Below, one piece after another: positions 10,901-22,900 of a stretch of DNA of 32,190 nucleotides (position 1 is the stretch's first letter; each line of letters opens with the position of its first letter). The stretch is from the NCBI RefSeq assembly GCF_000186865.1, contig NW_008705631.1, positions 14,696 through 46,885 on the forward strand. The letters are read 5' to 3'. Made by a program: the position numbers and the translations under genes. The notes under the pieces are model-generated. The model saw nothing but the letters and a program-made list of their open reading frames with translations. It was not told where the DNA came from and ran no database searches. The DNA is from Aureococcus anophagefferens. Taxonomy: Eukaryota; Sar; Pelagophyceae; Pelagomonadales; Pelagomonadaceae.

Positions 10901-13900
10901 TTGGTTTCTGTCCTAAACGCTATACGGCACATGTGGAAGATCTTGTACTGCGAGCTATGAACGATGGTGGTGGACTCAAACAGGACCTGCGCGCACGGGC
11001 GATGGCGGGGCACGACAACGCACGCCTTATCATCTTCGAACTTGTCTGTCTTGCTACGGGGGCACGGGATAGTTTCTTTCTCGAAGAAGTCGCCCCCTTG
11101 TTGCAGCACAATGGAAAGCCGACGACGGTAGTCGTGGAAGAACCATTGTCGGAGCTTGTTGGCGACTGGCGTCAAGTGGGCAGTGCTCATCTCCATAACT
11201 TGAACGAGCGTGGAAACCAGGCATCATTAAAACACATCGCCGATGATCAATTAATTTGTCTCCGAGACCATAAAGCTCGATTTGTCAAGGACGGTAAAAA
11301 CTCGCTGTCGGCCCGCTTGGTGGCGGTTCCCCGGGGCATTTTAGATGCGGCCGGAGGACGAGCGAACCTCGTGCGTTTCTTGAACGAGTGCATCGCGGCG
11401 ATGGTGGACCTCAACCTCGACACGGATGACGCCGCGGAATTATCAGAGCTGGCATCCAACGCGACCCTCGTGACCATCTGCCCCCTGGTGCAGCTCTGCG
11501 GGCGGGATTTTCGTCCCGCCCGCAAAGGCGCTCAGAAGATGTCCATGTTGCGTCACGTCTTTGCGAAATGGCAAATCGACATGATCTTCCGCTGCGATGA
11601 TTTGGAGCTGCCTGCCAACGACTCCGCGCGGCATTATCTGGTCTACAACTTCGTCTTGTGCCACCGGACGGCGCGTCTCGTCAAGGCATTCAGTCCCGAC
11701 TTTGTCATGGTTCGAGACTGGCGATCCGTCTACGAGGTCGAAGCCAAGAATGGACAAAGCGCGCGCCTCATCGGCGATTCTATGAAGGATACCTACGACC
11801 GTGCCAAAGTTGTGCGGTCTGAAACAGGCAGCCACTGAGCGAATCGCAACACGTGCTTTGGGTGTCACAGCTCCTTTGATGACGCTTCCACGCGCATCGC
11901 GTGGCGCCTCGCGACCGCTGGCACGCATCTGCGCGCTGCGGTGACCTTTTTACATTACTACCATGGCTGCAAACGCAAGCTACATTTCCCTACCTTTGTT
12001 CCGTGAGATGGACGCTTCCGCACGTGTCGTGTGGCGCCTCGCGACCGCTGGCACGCATCTGCGCGCTGCGGCGATCTTCACACATTACCACCATGGCCGC
12101 AAACGCAAGCTACACTTCCCTACCTTTGTTCGCGCATGGTACTAATGATCTCTCTCGCCGGCACGCATCTGCGTGCTGCGGTGATCTTCCCATTACCACC
12201 ATGGCCGCAAACGCAACCTACACGCATCTGCGCGCTGCGGCGATCTTCACACATTACCACCATGGCCGCAAACGCAAGCTACACTTCCCTACCTTTGTTC
12301 GCGCATGGTACTACTGATTTCTCTCGCCGGCACGCATCTGCGCGCTGCGGTGATCTTCACATTACCACCATGGCCGCAAACGCAAGCTACGTTTTCCTAC
12401 CTTTATTCGCGCATGGTAATAATCATGTCTCTTTACATCATTTCGCTGGCACGCATCTGCGCGCTGCGGTGAAACTCATGTCTCTTTACATCATTTCGCT
12501 GGCACGCATCTGCGCGCTGCGGTGATCTTCACATTACCACCATGGCCGCAAGCGCAAGCTACGGTCTAATTATTTCTCTTCACATCACTTCTTAGCTGGA
12601 AACGCCCATCTCGCCGCCGCTCCCGGCCGCCGGCGGCGGCGCGCTTCGGCACGAGGGGGCCCGTCCGCGTCGATCGCCCGCCGCCGCCGCGCGGCGCTCG
12701 ACCCCCCCCCGCGCGCGCAGGCGCGTCGTACGAGACCAAGATGTCGCACCTCGACTTCATCCTCCACGCGCTCAACGGGATCCAGCGCAAGTGGGTCTAC
12801 CTCGAGCCCATCTTCGGCCGCGGCAGCCTCCCCAACGAGGCCAAGCGCTTCAAGAGCGTCGACGAGGACTTCCGCGACATCATGCGCAACGTCGAGGCGG
12901 ACCCGAAGCTCTTTGGCCTCGTGGACCCGCACGTCCACCGCGACATCCGCCGGACGCTCGAGACCATGCTCGACCAGCTCGACCGGTGCCAGAAGGCGCT
13001 CAGCGACTTCCTCGAGGAGAAGCGGTCCGCGTTCCCGCGGTTCTACTTCATCGGCGACGACGACCTCCTCGAGATCCTCGGCCAGGCGAAGAACCCGGCG
13101 GTGATCCAGAGCCACCTGAAGAAGCTCTTCCAGGGCGTCTCGCGCGTCGTCTTTGACGACGCGAAGACGACGATCACGGCCATGGTCTCGGCGAGCGGCG
13201 AGGTCGTCGCCCGTGTGGGAATCAAACCTTCAAGCCGACTTCAATGTGCGCGTATGCGACTGTTTCGACGCGGGACTTGCCGCCGCGCTTCGAGAACTCG
13301 ACGAGAGCCATCGATTCGTCCAAAAGTCAGCCGAATCGACTTCGATGCGACCGAGATGGAGCGTTCCGAAGTTTGGCGGGGACCCCCCGAACCGGCGGTT
13401 GGAATCCACGCAGGTCGTCGACCTCGAGACCGGCGTCGCGACGTCGGACCGCGTCGAGGAGTGGCTCGCGACGTTCACGGACGAGATGAAGGCGACGCTC
13501 GCGAGCCTCCTCGCGAACTACCTCGCCGCGCTCGCGCGCGCGGCTGTGTGCAAATCAAATCTTCAACCCGACTTCAATGTGCGCGTATGCGAATGCTTTG
13601 ACACGAGCACTCCCGCCGTGCTTCGAGAACTCGCTAAGAGCAATCGATCCGTCCAAAAATCAGCCGAATCGACGTCGATGTGACCGAGCTCGAGAGTTTC
13701 AAAGTGTGGTCGGGACGTCCCAGCTCACCGGTCGATTTGCACACAGGCGCGCGGGCGAGGCCGACTTCGAGGCGTACCCGTCCCAGGTGCTCTGCGTCGG
13801 CGAGCTGGTCCGCTTCGCCGACAGCGTCGAGGCGGGCCTCGACGGCGGCCTCGGCGACATGGCCGCGCGCGCGCGCGCGCAGCTCGAGACGTACACGGGC

Positions 13901-16900
13901 CAGGACCTCAGCGGCATGCCCGTGACGCAGCTCAAGGTCAAGGCGCTCGTCATGGACCTCGTCCACAACATGGACGTGCTCGACCAGCTCGACCGCGCGC
14001 GGTGCCGCGACGCGCACGACTGGGCCTGGCACAAGCAGCTCCGCTACTACGTCGGCGCGGCCGGCGGCGCCGAGGTCCGCATGTCCGACGGGTCCTTCCG
14101 CTACACGTACGAGTACCAGGGCAACGCGGGCAAGCTCGTCCACACGCCCCTGACGGACAAGTGCTACCTCACGCTCACGCAGGGCATGCACATGGGCTTC
14201 GGCGGCAACCCCTACGGCCCCGCGGGCACGGGCAAGACCGAGTCCGTCAAGGCGCTCGGCAACGCGTTCGGCCGCCAGGTCCTCGTCTTCAACTGCGACG
14301 AGGGCGCCGACCCCGCGTCGACGCCCCGTCTTCGACCCGACTCGAGCGGGAGCGCCGTCGGACGCGCCCGACCGGCCCCTCCGGCTCCGCGTCGAGAGCT
14401 CGACGAGAGGCGGCGCGGCGTCGGACCGCCGCCCGGAGCGACGCGGACGCGACCGAGCCCGAGAGTCCGCGCGCCCGGCCGCGACGTCGCGGCCCACCGG
14501 CGGCGTCCCGCGCAGGCATCGACTTCCAGTCCATGGGCCGCATCTTCATCGGCCTCGTCAAGTGCGGCGCCTGGGGCTGCTTCGACGAGTTCAACCGGCT
14601 CAAGGAGGACCAGCTGAGCGCCATTAGCCAGCAGATCCAGCTCATCCAGGACGCGATCAAGGGCCACATCCCCGTGCTCCGGCTCCTCGGCCGCGACGTC
14701 GACGTCGACTTTGACGCGGGCATCTTCGTCACGCTCAACCCGGCGGGCAAGGACTACGGCGGGCGGAGCCAGATCCCCGACAACCTCAAGGCGCTCTTCC
14801 GGCCCGTGGCCATGGGGCGGCCGGACAACGAGCTCATCGCGCAGGTCTACCTCCAGGCCGAGGGCTTCACGCGCGCGCGCGACCTCGCCGTCAAGGTCGT
14901 GTCGCTCTTCGCGCTGTCGCGCCAGCTCCTCACGCCGCAGCGCCACTACGACTGGGGCCTGCGCGCGCTCAAGGCCGTGCTCAACACGGGCGGCAAGCTC
15001 GTGCTCGACGCGCGCGGCGCGGGCGGCGGCCTGCCGCCGGCCGCCGAGGGCGAGCTGCTCATCAAGGCCGTCCGCGTGAACACGCCCTCGAAGCTGACCT
15101 TCGGCGACACGGCGCGGTTCCTGGCGCTCATCGGCGACGTCTTCCCCGGCGTCGCGTCCGGCGACGTCGCCGGCGGCGCGCTCGAGGTCGCGATCCGCGA
15201 CGTCATGGCGAGCGACGCGTTCCGCCTCACCGTCGACGAGGCCCAGGTCCGGAAGATGCTCCAGCTCAAGGAGGCGCTGGACCAGCGCATGGGCTGCGTC
15301 GTCGTCGGGCCGAGCGGCTGCGGCAAGTCGACGGTCTGGCGCGCGCGCGCCGGCGCGGCAACCGACCGCCGCGTCCGGGCGTCCCGACCGGACGTCGCGC
15401 GCGCCGGGCGCCGTCGCGCCCCCGGGCGGGCGCGCGCCCCTCGCCGAGCGCGCGACGGCGGGCGCCCCGAGCGTCGCCGACGCCGTTCGGACGCGCGCGC
15501 GCCGACGCCGGGCCGGACGGCCGGGTCCCGCGCAGGTGCTCCAGGCCGCGCTCGCGAAATGCGGCACGACGGTGAAGACGCACGTCGCGATCCGCGCGGA
15601 CGCCGGCCGTTCCGCCCGACTTCGACGTAGGCTCGTTCGACCGCGTCGGCGCGGGGTCTCGCGCTCCGCGCGGAGAGCTCGACGAGAGGGAACGACTCGC
15701 CCGGGAACCGGCCGAATCGACGTCGATTCGACCGAGACGGAGCGTTTCGAAGTTCGGCGGACGCCCGAACCGGCGGCCGACGTCCGCGCAGGTCATGAAC
15801 CCCAAGTCGATGCCGCGGCAGCAGCTCCTCGGCGAGATGGACCTGGACACGCGCGAGTGGAGCGACGGCGTCCTCACGGACGCGGCGCGCGCCGTCGTCC
15901 GCGAGCCGCCGGAGGTGCGGTCGTGGATCGTCTGCGACGGCGACGTCGACCCGGAGTGGATCGAGTCGCTCAACTCCGTGCTCGACGACAACCACCTCCT
16001 CACGCTCCCCAACGGCGAGCGCATCGCCTTCGGCGACAACGTCAACTTCCTCTTCGAGACGCACGACCTCCGGTTCGCGTCGCCCGCGACCGTGTCGCGC
16101 ATGGGCATGATCTTCCTCAGCGACGAGGACATCGACACGCGGCGCGTCGTGACCCGGTGGCTCCTGGGGCAGGACGCGGACCTCCGGCCGCGCCTCGAGG
16201 GCTGGCTCGACGACCTCTTCTACCGCGCGCTCGACTACGTCGTCGCGCTCGGCGCGTTCGTCGTCGAGACGACGCTCGTCGGCACCGTGCTCAACGGCCT
16301 CGGCGGCGTCGGCGGCGCGACGAGCAAGCTCGCCTTCGTCGCGGGCCTCGTGCGCGGCCTCGGCGGCAACCTCGGCGTCGGCGACCGCACGGCCTTCGCC
16401 AAGGAGGTCTTCGCGTGGGCCGGCGAGCGGCCGCCGGACCTCGGCGCGCCCCTCGACTGCGACTGCGAGCCCGGCGGCGACCGGCTCTTCCCCTACGCGG
16501 CGCGCTGCGGCGGCGTCGCCGGCGGCGACGGGGAGGCGCCGACGCTCGAGAGCGTCATCGAGACCGTGTCGACGCAGCGGACCATGGCCATGCTCCGGCC
16601 CATGGTCGAGGGCGGCGCGCCCTTCGTCGTCGTCGGCCCCGAGGGCTGCGGCAAGAACCTCATGATCCGCCACGCGTTCGCCGCGCGCCGCAAGGTCGGC
16701 GTCGCGACGCTCCACTGCTCCGCGCGCACGGACGCGAGCCACGTCATCGCCAAGATCGGCCAGTGCTGCAGCCTGTTCTCCGCGCCCGAGGGCCGCGTCT
16801 ACCGGCCCCGCGACTGCGAGCGCCTCGTGCTCTACCTCAAGGACCTCAACCTGCCGCGGCCCGACGCGTACGACACGTGCATGCTCATCGCGTTCCTCCA

Positions 16901-19900
16901 GCAGCTCGTCACGTTCCGCGGCTTCTACGACGCGAGCCTCGAGTTCCTGCGCCTCGAGCACGTGCAGATCGTCGCGTCGATGAACCCGGCGACGACGGTC
17001 GGGCGCCACCCGCTGTCGACGCGCTTCACCGCGACGGTCCGCGTCTGCGTCCTCGACTACCCCGACACGGCGGAGCTCACGGCGGTCTACGCGGAGCTCC
17101 TCGAGATCGCCCTCGACGCCGCGGGCGCGCGCGGCGGCGACGCGGCGGCCGCGAACCTCGCGCCCTTCTCCAAGCCCGGCGAGCGCGAGAAGCTCGCCGC
17201 GACGCTCGTCGAGGTCTACGAGCGCGTCAAGGCGACCTTCGTCGTCGACGACGCGCGCCACTACCTCTTCACGCCGCGCGACCTCAGCGCGTGGGTCTCG
17301 AACCTGCTCCGCTACGACCTCGCGAGCGAGGACCTCCTCAACGTCGTCGCCTACGAGGGGCTCCGGCTCTTCAAGGACCGCATGGTCGACGCCGACGCCG
17401 AGGCCAAGCTCGACGGCATCCTCGGCGGCGTGCTCCGGAGCCGCTGGCGCTTCGTGCCCGCGCTCGACGGCGTCCACTTCACGACGCTCGCGGCGGGCGC
17501 GATCGGCGCCAAGGGCGGCGGCGGCGGCGGCGCGGCGCCCCTGCTCCGCCGCGTCGAGACCGCCGAGTTCCGCGCCGTCGTCGGCAAGGGCGTCGACTAC
17601 TACGAGCGCGAGAACGCGGAGCTCCGCATGCTCCTCTTCGACCGCGTGCTCGACCACGTCGCGCGCGTCGACCGCGTCATCTCGCGGCCCGGCGGCAACC
17701 TGCTCCTCATCGGCCGCTCCGGCGTCGGCCGGCGCACGGCCGTCCGGCTCGTCGCCTACATGCGCGGCTACGCGTTCGTCGGCCCGACGGCGGTCCGCGC
17801 CGACGACGACGACGCGGTGAAGCACTTCCGGTCCGAGCTCAAGCCCGCGCTCCAGACCGTCGCCGTCGAGGGCCAGGAGGCCGTCTTCTACGTCGAGGAC
17901 CACCACTTCGCCGTCGGCGCGTGCCTCGAGCTCGTCAACTCCGTGCTCTCCGCGGGCGCGGCCCCGGGCCGGGACCGGCCGGCGCTCCGGGCCGCGCGTC
18001 GGAGCGCGCCGTCGAGTCGACGTCGCCCGGGCCGGCGCTCGGACGAGCGATCCCCCGGCGAACCCGCGACGGGGCGCCCGGGGGGGCGTCGGACGACGAC
18101 GACGCGCGCGCCGACGTCGGGGCGAGACGACGGCGCGCCGGGGGGCGGGCGCGTCCGACGACGCGCGCGTGCCGACGTCGGGGCGAGAGGCTCGTCCGCC
18201 GCGCAGGCGAGGTCCCGGGCCTCTTCGGCGCCGACGAGCTCGAGGGCCTCTTCGCGCAGCTCCGCGAGCCCATGGCCGACGAGGGCACGGCGCTGAGCCC
18301 CTACGAGTTCTTCGTCGCCCGCGTCCGCGCGCGGCTCCACGTCTGCGTCGCCATGGACCCGACGAACGACGCGTTCGCCGCGCGCGGCGCCGACGAGGGG
18401 TGATTCGACGCCGCCCCCGGGACTCGAGGGTTTCGCGGGGACGTTCGCGAGAGCGCGCGCGCGCGCTTCGAGGGCGGTCCCGGCGGCGATCGCCCGTCCG
18501 AACGCGGAGCCGAATCGAGCGGCGACCGGCCGCGGCGGCAACCCCCCGCCGCCGCGCATCGCTCACCCCGCGTCGCCCAGGCCGTGCGCTGCGAGTCGAA
18601 CCCGGCGCTCTTCACGCGCTGCACGATCCTGTGGATGGGCGCGTGGCGCCGCGACACGATGCGCGCGGTGCCCGCGATGATGGACGGCGTCCGGAAGCTC
18701 ATCCTCGCCGACGGCGCCGGCGACGGCGACGACGCGGCCGCGGCCGGCGCGCCGGCGCCGCCGCGCGCCGCGGAGCGCAAGGGCGGCGAGGCCAAGGCCG
18801 CGCGCCGCGAGGGCAAGTCGGCCCGCGGCGAGGGCAAGGGCGGCGAGGGCAAGGGCCGGGGCGGCGCCGCGGCGCCCGCGCCCCGCGGCGGCGGCGGCGG
18901 CGACGCCGGCGGCGACGTCGACGACCAGCTCCTCGAGGCGATCGCGTCCATGCACGAGTCGGCCGCCGCGGCGTCGCCGCGCGAATTCGTGCTCTTCCTC
19001 GAGAACTGGCGCATGCTCCACGACCAGATGCGCGGCGGCATCCGCACGAAGCTCAGCCACCTCTCCGCGGGCCTCGCGAAGCTCGAGGAGGCGTCGGCGA
19101 CGGTCGACAGCCTCTCGAACAACGCCGAGGTCGAGCAGGCGAAGCTCGTCGAGGCGCAGAAGGGCGCCGACGCGGCCATGGAGATGATCACGAAGACGCT
19201 GAGCGAGGCGACGGGCCGCCGCGGCGAGGTCAACGACCTCAAGACCGAGGTCACGCGCCGCGAGGAGCACACGATCAGCCGCCAGGGCGAGATCAAGCAG
19301 GAACTCAGCAGCATCCAGCCCGTCCTCGAGACGGCCAAGGCCGCCGTGGGGCAGATCAAGGCCGAGCACCTCAACGAGATCCGGAGCCTCAAGATGCCGC
19401 CCGAGCCCATCGCGGACGTCCTCGGCGCCGTGCTCAAGCTCCTGGGCATCAGCGACGTGAGCTGGACGTCCATGAAGAAGTTCCTCGGGAACCGCGGCGT
19501 CAAGGACGAGATCCTCAACTACGACGCGCGGCGCATCGGCGGCGAGATGCGCAAGGACGTCGCGCGCCTGCTCAAGCAGAAGTCGACGAGCTTCGACCAG
19601 GCGACGATCACGCGCGTCTCCGTCGCGGCCGCGCCGCTCGCGGCCTGGGTCAAGGCGAACATCCGCTACAGCGTCGTCCTCGAGAAGATCCAGCCCCTCG
19701 AGGCCGAGCTCGCGCGCGCCGAGGAGGACCTCGCCAAGTGCACGCTCCGGCTCCGCCAGTGCGAGGACGAGATCGCGACGATCGACGACCGCGTCGCCGC
19801 GCTCAAGGCCGAGTTCGGCGACAAGACGCGCGAGGCCGAGAAGCTCCGCGCGCGGCTCGCGCTCGCCGAGGGCACGCTCGACAAGGCGCAGCACCTCCTC

Positions 19901-22900
19901 GGCAAGCTCAGCGGCGAGCAGGCGCGGTGGCAGACGCAGGCCGGCGACCTCCGGTCCGAGCTCGCGAGCCTGCCGCGCCAGCTCCTCGTCGCCGCGGGCT
20001 TCCTCACGTACCTGAGCCGCTGCCCCGAGGACGCGCGCGAGGCCGCGCTCGCGGACTGGACGGCCACCGTCGGCCTCGCGGCGTTCGACTTCACGTCGCT
20101 CCTCGCGACGGAGTCGCGGCTCCTCGCGTGGAAGCAGGTCGGCCTGCCCGCGGACCCGCTGTCCATGGAGAACGCGCTCGTCGTCGCGCACAACCCGGGC
20201 GCGCGCGTGCCCTTCGTCATCGACCCCGCGGACGCCGCGCGCGCGTGGCTCGTCGCGCACTACGGCGGCGACGACGGCCGGCCCCTCGAGGTCCTCCAGA
20301 GCGCGGACGCGCGCTTCGGCACGACGGTCGAGCTCGCCGTGCGCTTCGGCAAGACGCTCCTCATCTTCGACGTCGACGCGCGCGCGGCCCGCGCCGCGCC
20401 GCCGCGCGAGCGCCGCCGCCGCGCGGACGCCGCCGCGCGCGAACGCCGCCGCGCGGGCCCCTCGAGACCCCCCCCCAGCCCCCCCGCGCGCGCGCCGCAG
20501 GCTCGAGCCCGTGCTCTACCCGCTCGCGCGCCGCGACCTGGCCATGAACGGCCCGCGCGCCGTCGTCCGCGTCGGCGACCGCACCGTCGACTTCCACGAG
20601 AACTTCCGCCTCGCGCTCGTGACGCGGAACCCGACGCCGGACCTGCCGCCGGACGCGGCGGCGCTCTGCACGCTCGTCAACTTCACGGTCACGCGGAGCG
20701 GCCTCGAGGGCCAGCTCCTCGGCGCGACGATCCAGCACGAGGAGCCCGAGCTCGAGACGAAGAAGACGGCGATGCTCAAGCAGGAGGAGGACTACAAGAT
20801 CAAGCTCGCGGGCCTCGAGACGGACCTGCTCGAGGCGCTCGCCACGGCCGAGGGCGACCTGCTCGAGAACGCGCTCCTCATCGAGAGCCTCACGCGGACC
20901 AAGGAGGCGAGCCGCGAGATCTCGGACGCGCTCGCGGCGTCGGCCGAGGCGTCCGCGACGCTCGACGCGCGCCGCGAGGCGTACCGCGGCTTCTCGCGCG
21001 ACGGCAGCCGGCTCTACTTCCTCGTCCGCGACCTCGTCCTCGTGAACCCCATGTACCAGGTGTCGCTCGCGTCGTTCGTGCGCCTCTTCGAGGCCGCGCT
21101 CCGCGACGGGTCCGTCGCCGCGGACGGCGCGCTCGACGATCGCCTCGCGCGGCTCACGCCGCTCCTCGAGCGCCTCGCCTTCTTCTTCGTGGGCCGCGGC
21201 CTCTTCAAGGCCGACCGCTGCATGTTCGCGCTCCACGTCGTCCACGGCATGCACGCGGAGCACTTCCTCGACCACGAGTGGGAGCTCTTCACGGGCGAGC
21301 TCGCGGCCGACGGCGCGGGCGACGCGCCGCCGGACGCGGCCGGCGGCCGCCGCGGCCGCGGCGACGGCGACGGCGACGGCGCCGGCCGGCGGCCCCGGGG
21401 CCTCCCGGCGTGGGCGGGCCTCGACCGCGCGCCCGCGTTCGCGAACATGGCCGCGCACCTCGGCGGCCTCGTGCGCCGCCTCGACCTCGAGAACGCCGCG
21501 CGCTGGTCGCGCTGGGCGCGGAGCCCCGAGTGCGAGCGCGACTTCCCGCCCGAGGCCGTCCGCGAGTGCACGCCCTTCCAGCGCGTGCTCGTCACGCGCT
21601 GCTTCCGGCCCGACCGCCTCATGTCCGCGCTCAGCGCCTTCGCCTGCGAGGTCCTCCGCGTGCCGTCGCTCAGCCCGCCGCCGCTGAGCTTCGCGACGCT
21701 CTACGAGACGGAGACGGAGGCGCGGACGCCGACGCTCCTCATCACGACGGCCGGCGCGGACCCGAGCCGAGGCGCCGCGCGAGCCGAGGGGCGCGCGCGC
21801 CCCGGCGGCCGGGATCCGCGCGGGCGATCGCGCCTCCCGAGTCGGTCGCGCGCGGCGCGCGGCGCGCGGGCCCCGCGGTCCCGTCCCGCGCGCGGGACGC
21901 GGGCTCCTCTCCTAGGCGCGGACCCGAGCAAGGAGCTCGCCGACTTCGCCGCGTCCGTCGTCGGCGCGGACCGCTACACGTCGCTCGCGATGGGCGGCGG
22001 CACGCACGACCTCGCGATGTCGCTGCTCGCGGACGCGTCCGCCGCGGGCACGTGGCTCTGCTTCCAGAACCTGCACCTCGTCGTCGCTTGGCTGCCGGCG
22101 CTCGAGAAGGCGCTCGCCGGCGTCGAGCAGAGATGTGTGTCGCGCGATCATCGCCCGGGAAGGCGGAGACGTCCGGACCCCGTCGCCCCCGGTAGGCGCT
22201 CGCGGCGCTCGCGCCCAACGAGGGCTTCCGTCTCTGGCTCACGACGGAGCCGCACCGCGCGGTCCCGCGACGGGCGACGGGGAGTTTCTTTCTCGCGCGC
22301 GAAGCGGCGATCCGTCGCCGTCGCTCCTCGTAGGCGCGTTCCCGCGCGTGCTCCTCCAGCAGGCGCTCAAGGTCACCTTCGAGTCGCCGCCGGGCACGAA
22401 GAAGAACGTGCAGCGGACGCTCGCGATCTGGGGCCGCGAATTCTTCGAGCGCGGCGAGCGGCGCCGGCCGATGCTCCTCCTCTGCCTCGCCGTCTCCCGC
22501 GGCGTCGCTCCAAAGGTGCCGACGTCGGCAGCCCCCGCGAGGCTCCGTAGCCTCGGCTCGAGCCTCCGGCGCCCGCGTCGGCGCCACGTTCGACGGGTGA
22601 CGTCGTCGCTCGGGCGGCGTCGACCGGAACCCCCGCGGACCTCCGCGCCCGCGCAGGTCTTCCACGCCATCCTCCAGGAGCGCCGCACCTACATCCCGCA
22701 GGGCTGGACCAAGTCCTACGAGTTCTCCGTCGGCGACCTCCGCGCGGGCGCGTTCGTCATGGGCGCCGACCCGCGCGCAAAGGCGGCTCCGACGAAGCTT
22801 TGGCCTCGAGGCTTCCGCGCGCCGTCGACTCGGCGGGCGACACTCGGGCCGTCGTCCGGCCCGATCGGCCCCCGCCCCCGCGCTCGAACCGCGCGCGACC

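Larger units (their letters stand above)
7511..12720 (+). other. 5.2-kb intron carrying nested genes and tandem repeats
   Basis: Exon 7345-7510 ends ...ESPFYRAFEDV-G and exon 12721 resumes ASYETKMSHLDFILHALNGIQRKWVYLEPIF. This junction is contiguous in dynein-2 proteins, so everything between is intron. Splicing GAC-GTC-G|GC...AG|GC-GCG-TCG keeps the frame (phase 1, GC donor). The outer about 150 bp on each side share the GC-rich character of the host. The interior, from about 7620 to 12590, has much lower GC and holds two tandem-repeat arrays, a minus-strand gene, a divergent plus-strand gene and a third array. The layout suggests a mobile element inserted in an existing intron. I could not find convincing inverted ends or a target duplication for it. 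The stretch 7519-7668 holds nothing I recognise. Confidence 0.8.

Noticed and set aside
11881..12570. CRISPR-like array
   Set aside because: Units vary in length, both repeat and spacer parts recur, and the context is a eukaryotic intron.
14946..18566. Open minus-strand frame of about 1,200 codons opposite dynein exons (and similar ones at 2272-4440, 4829-6865 and 18563-20260)
   Set aside because: Extreme GC makes antisense frames stop-poor. The translations are Arg/Ala/Glu-rich without domains, while the plus strand encodes recognisable dynein.
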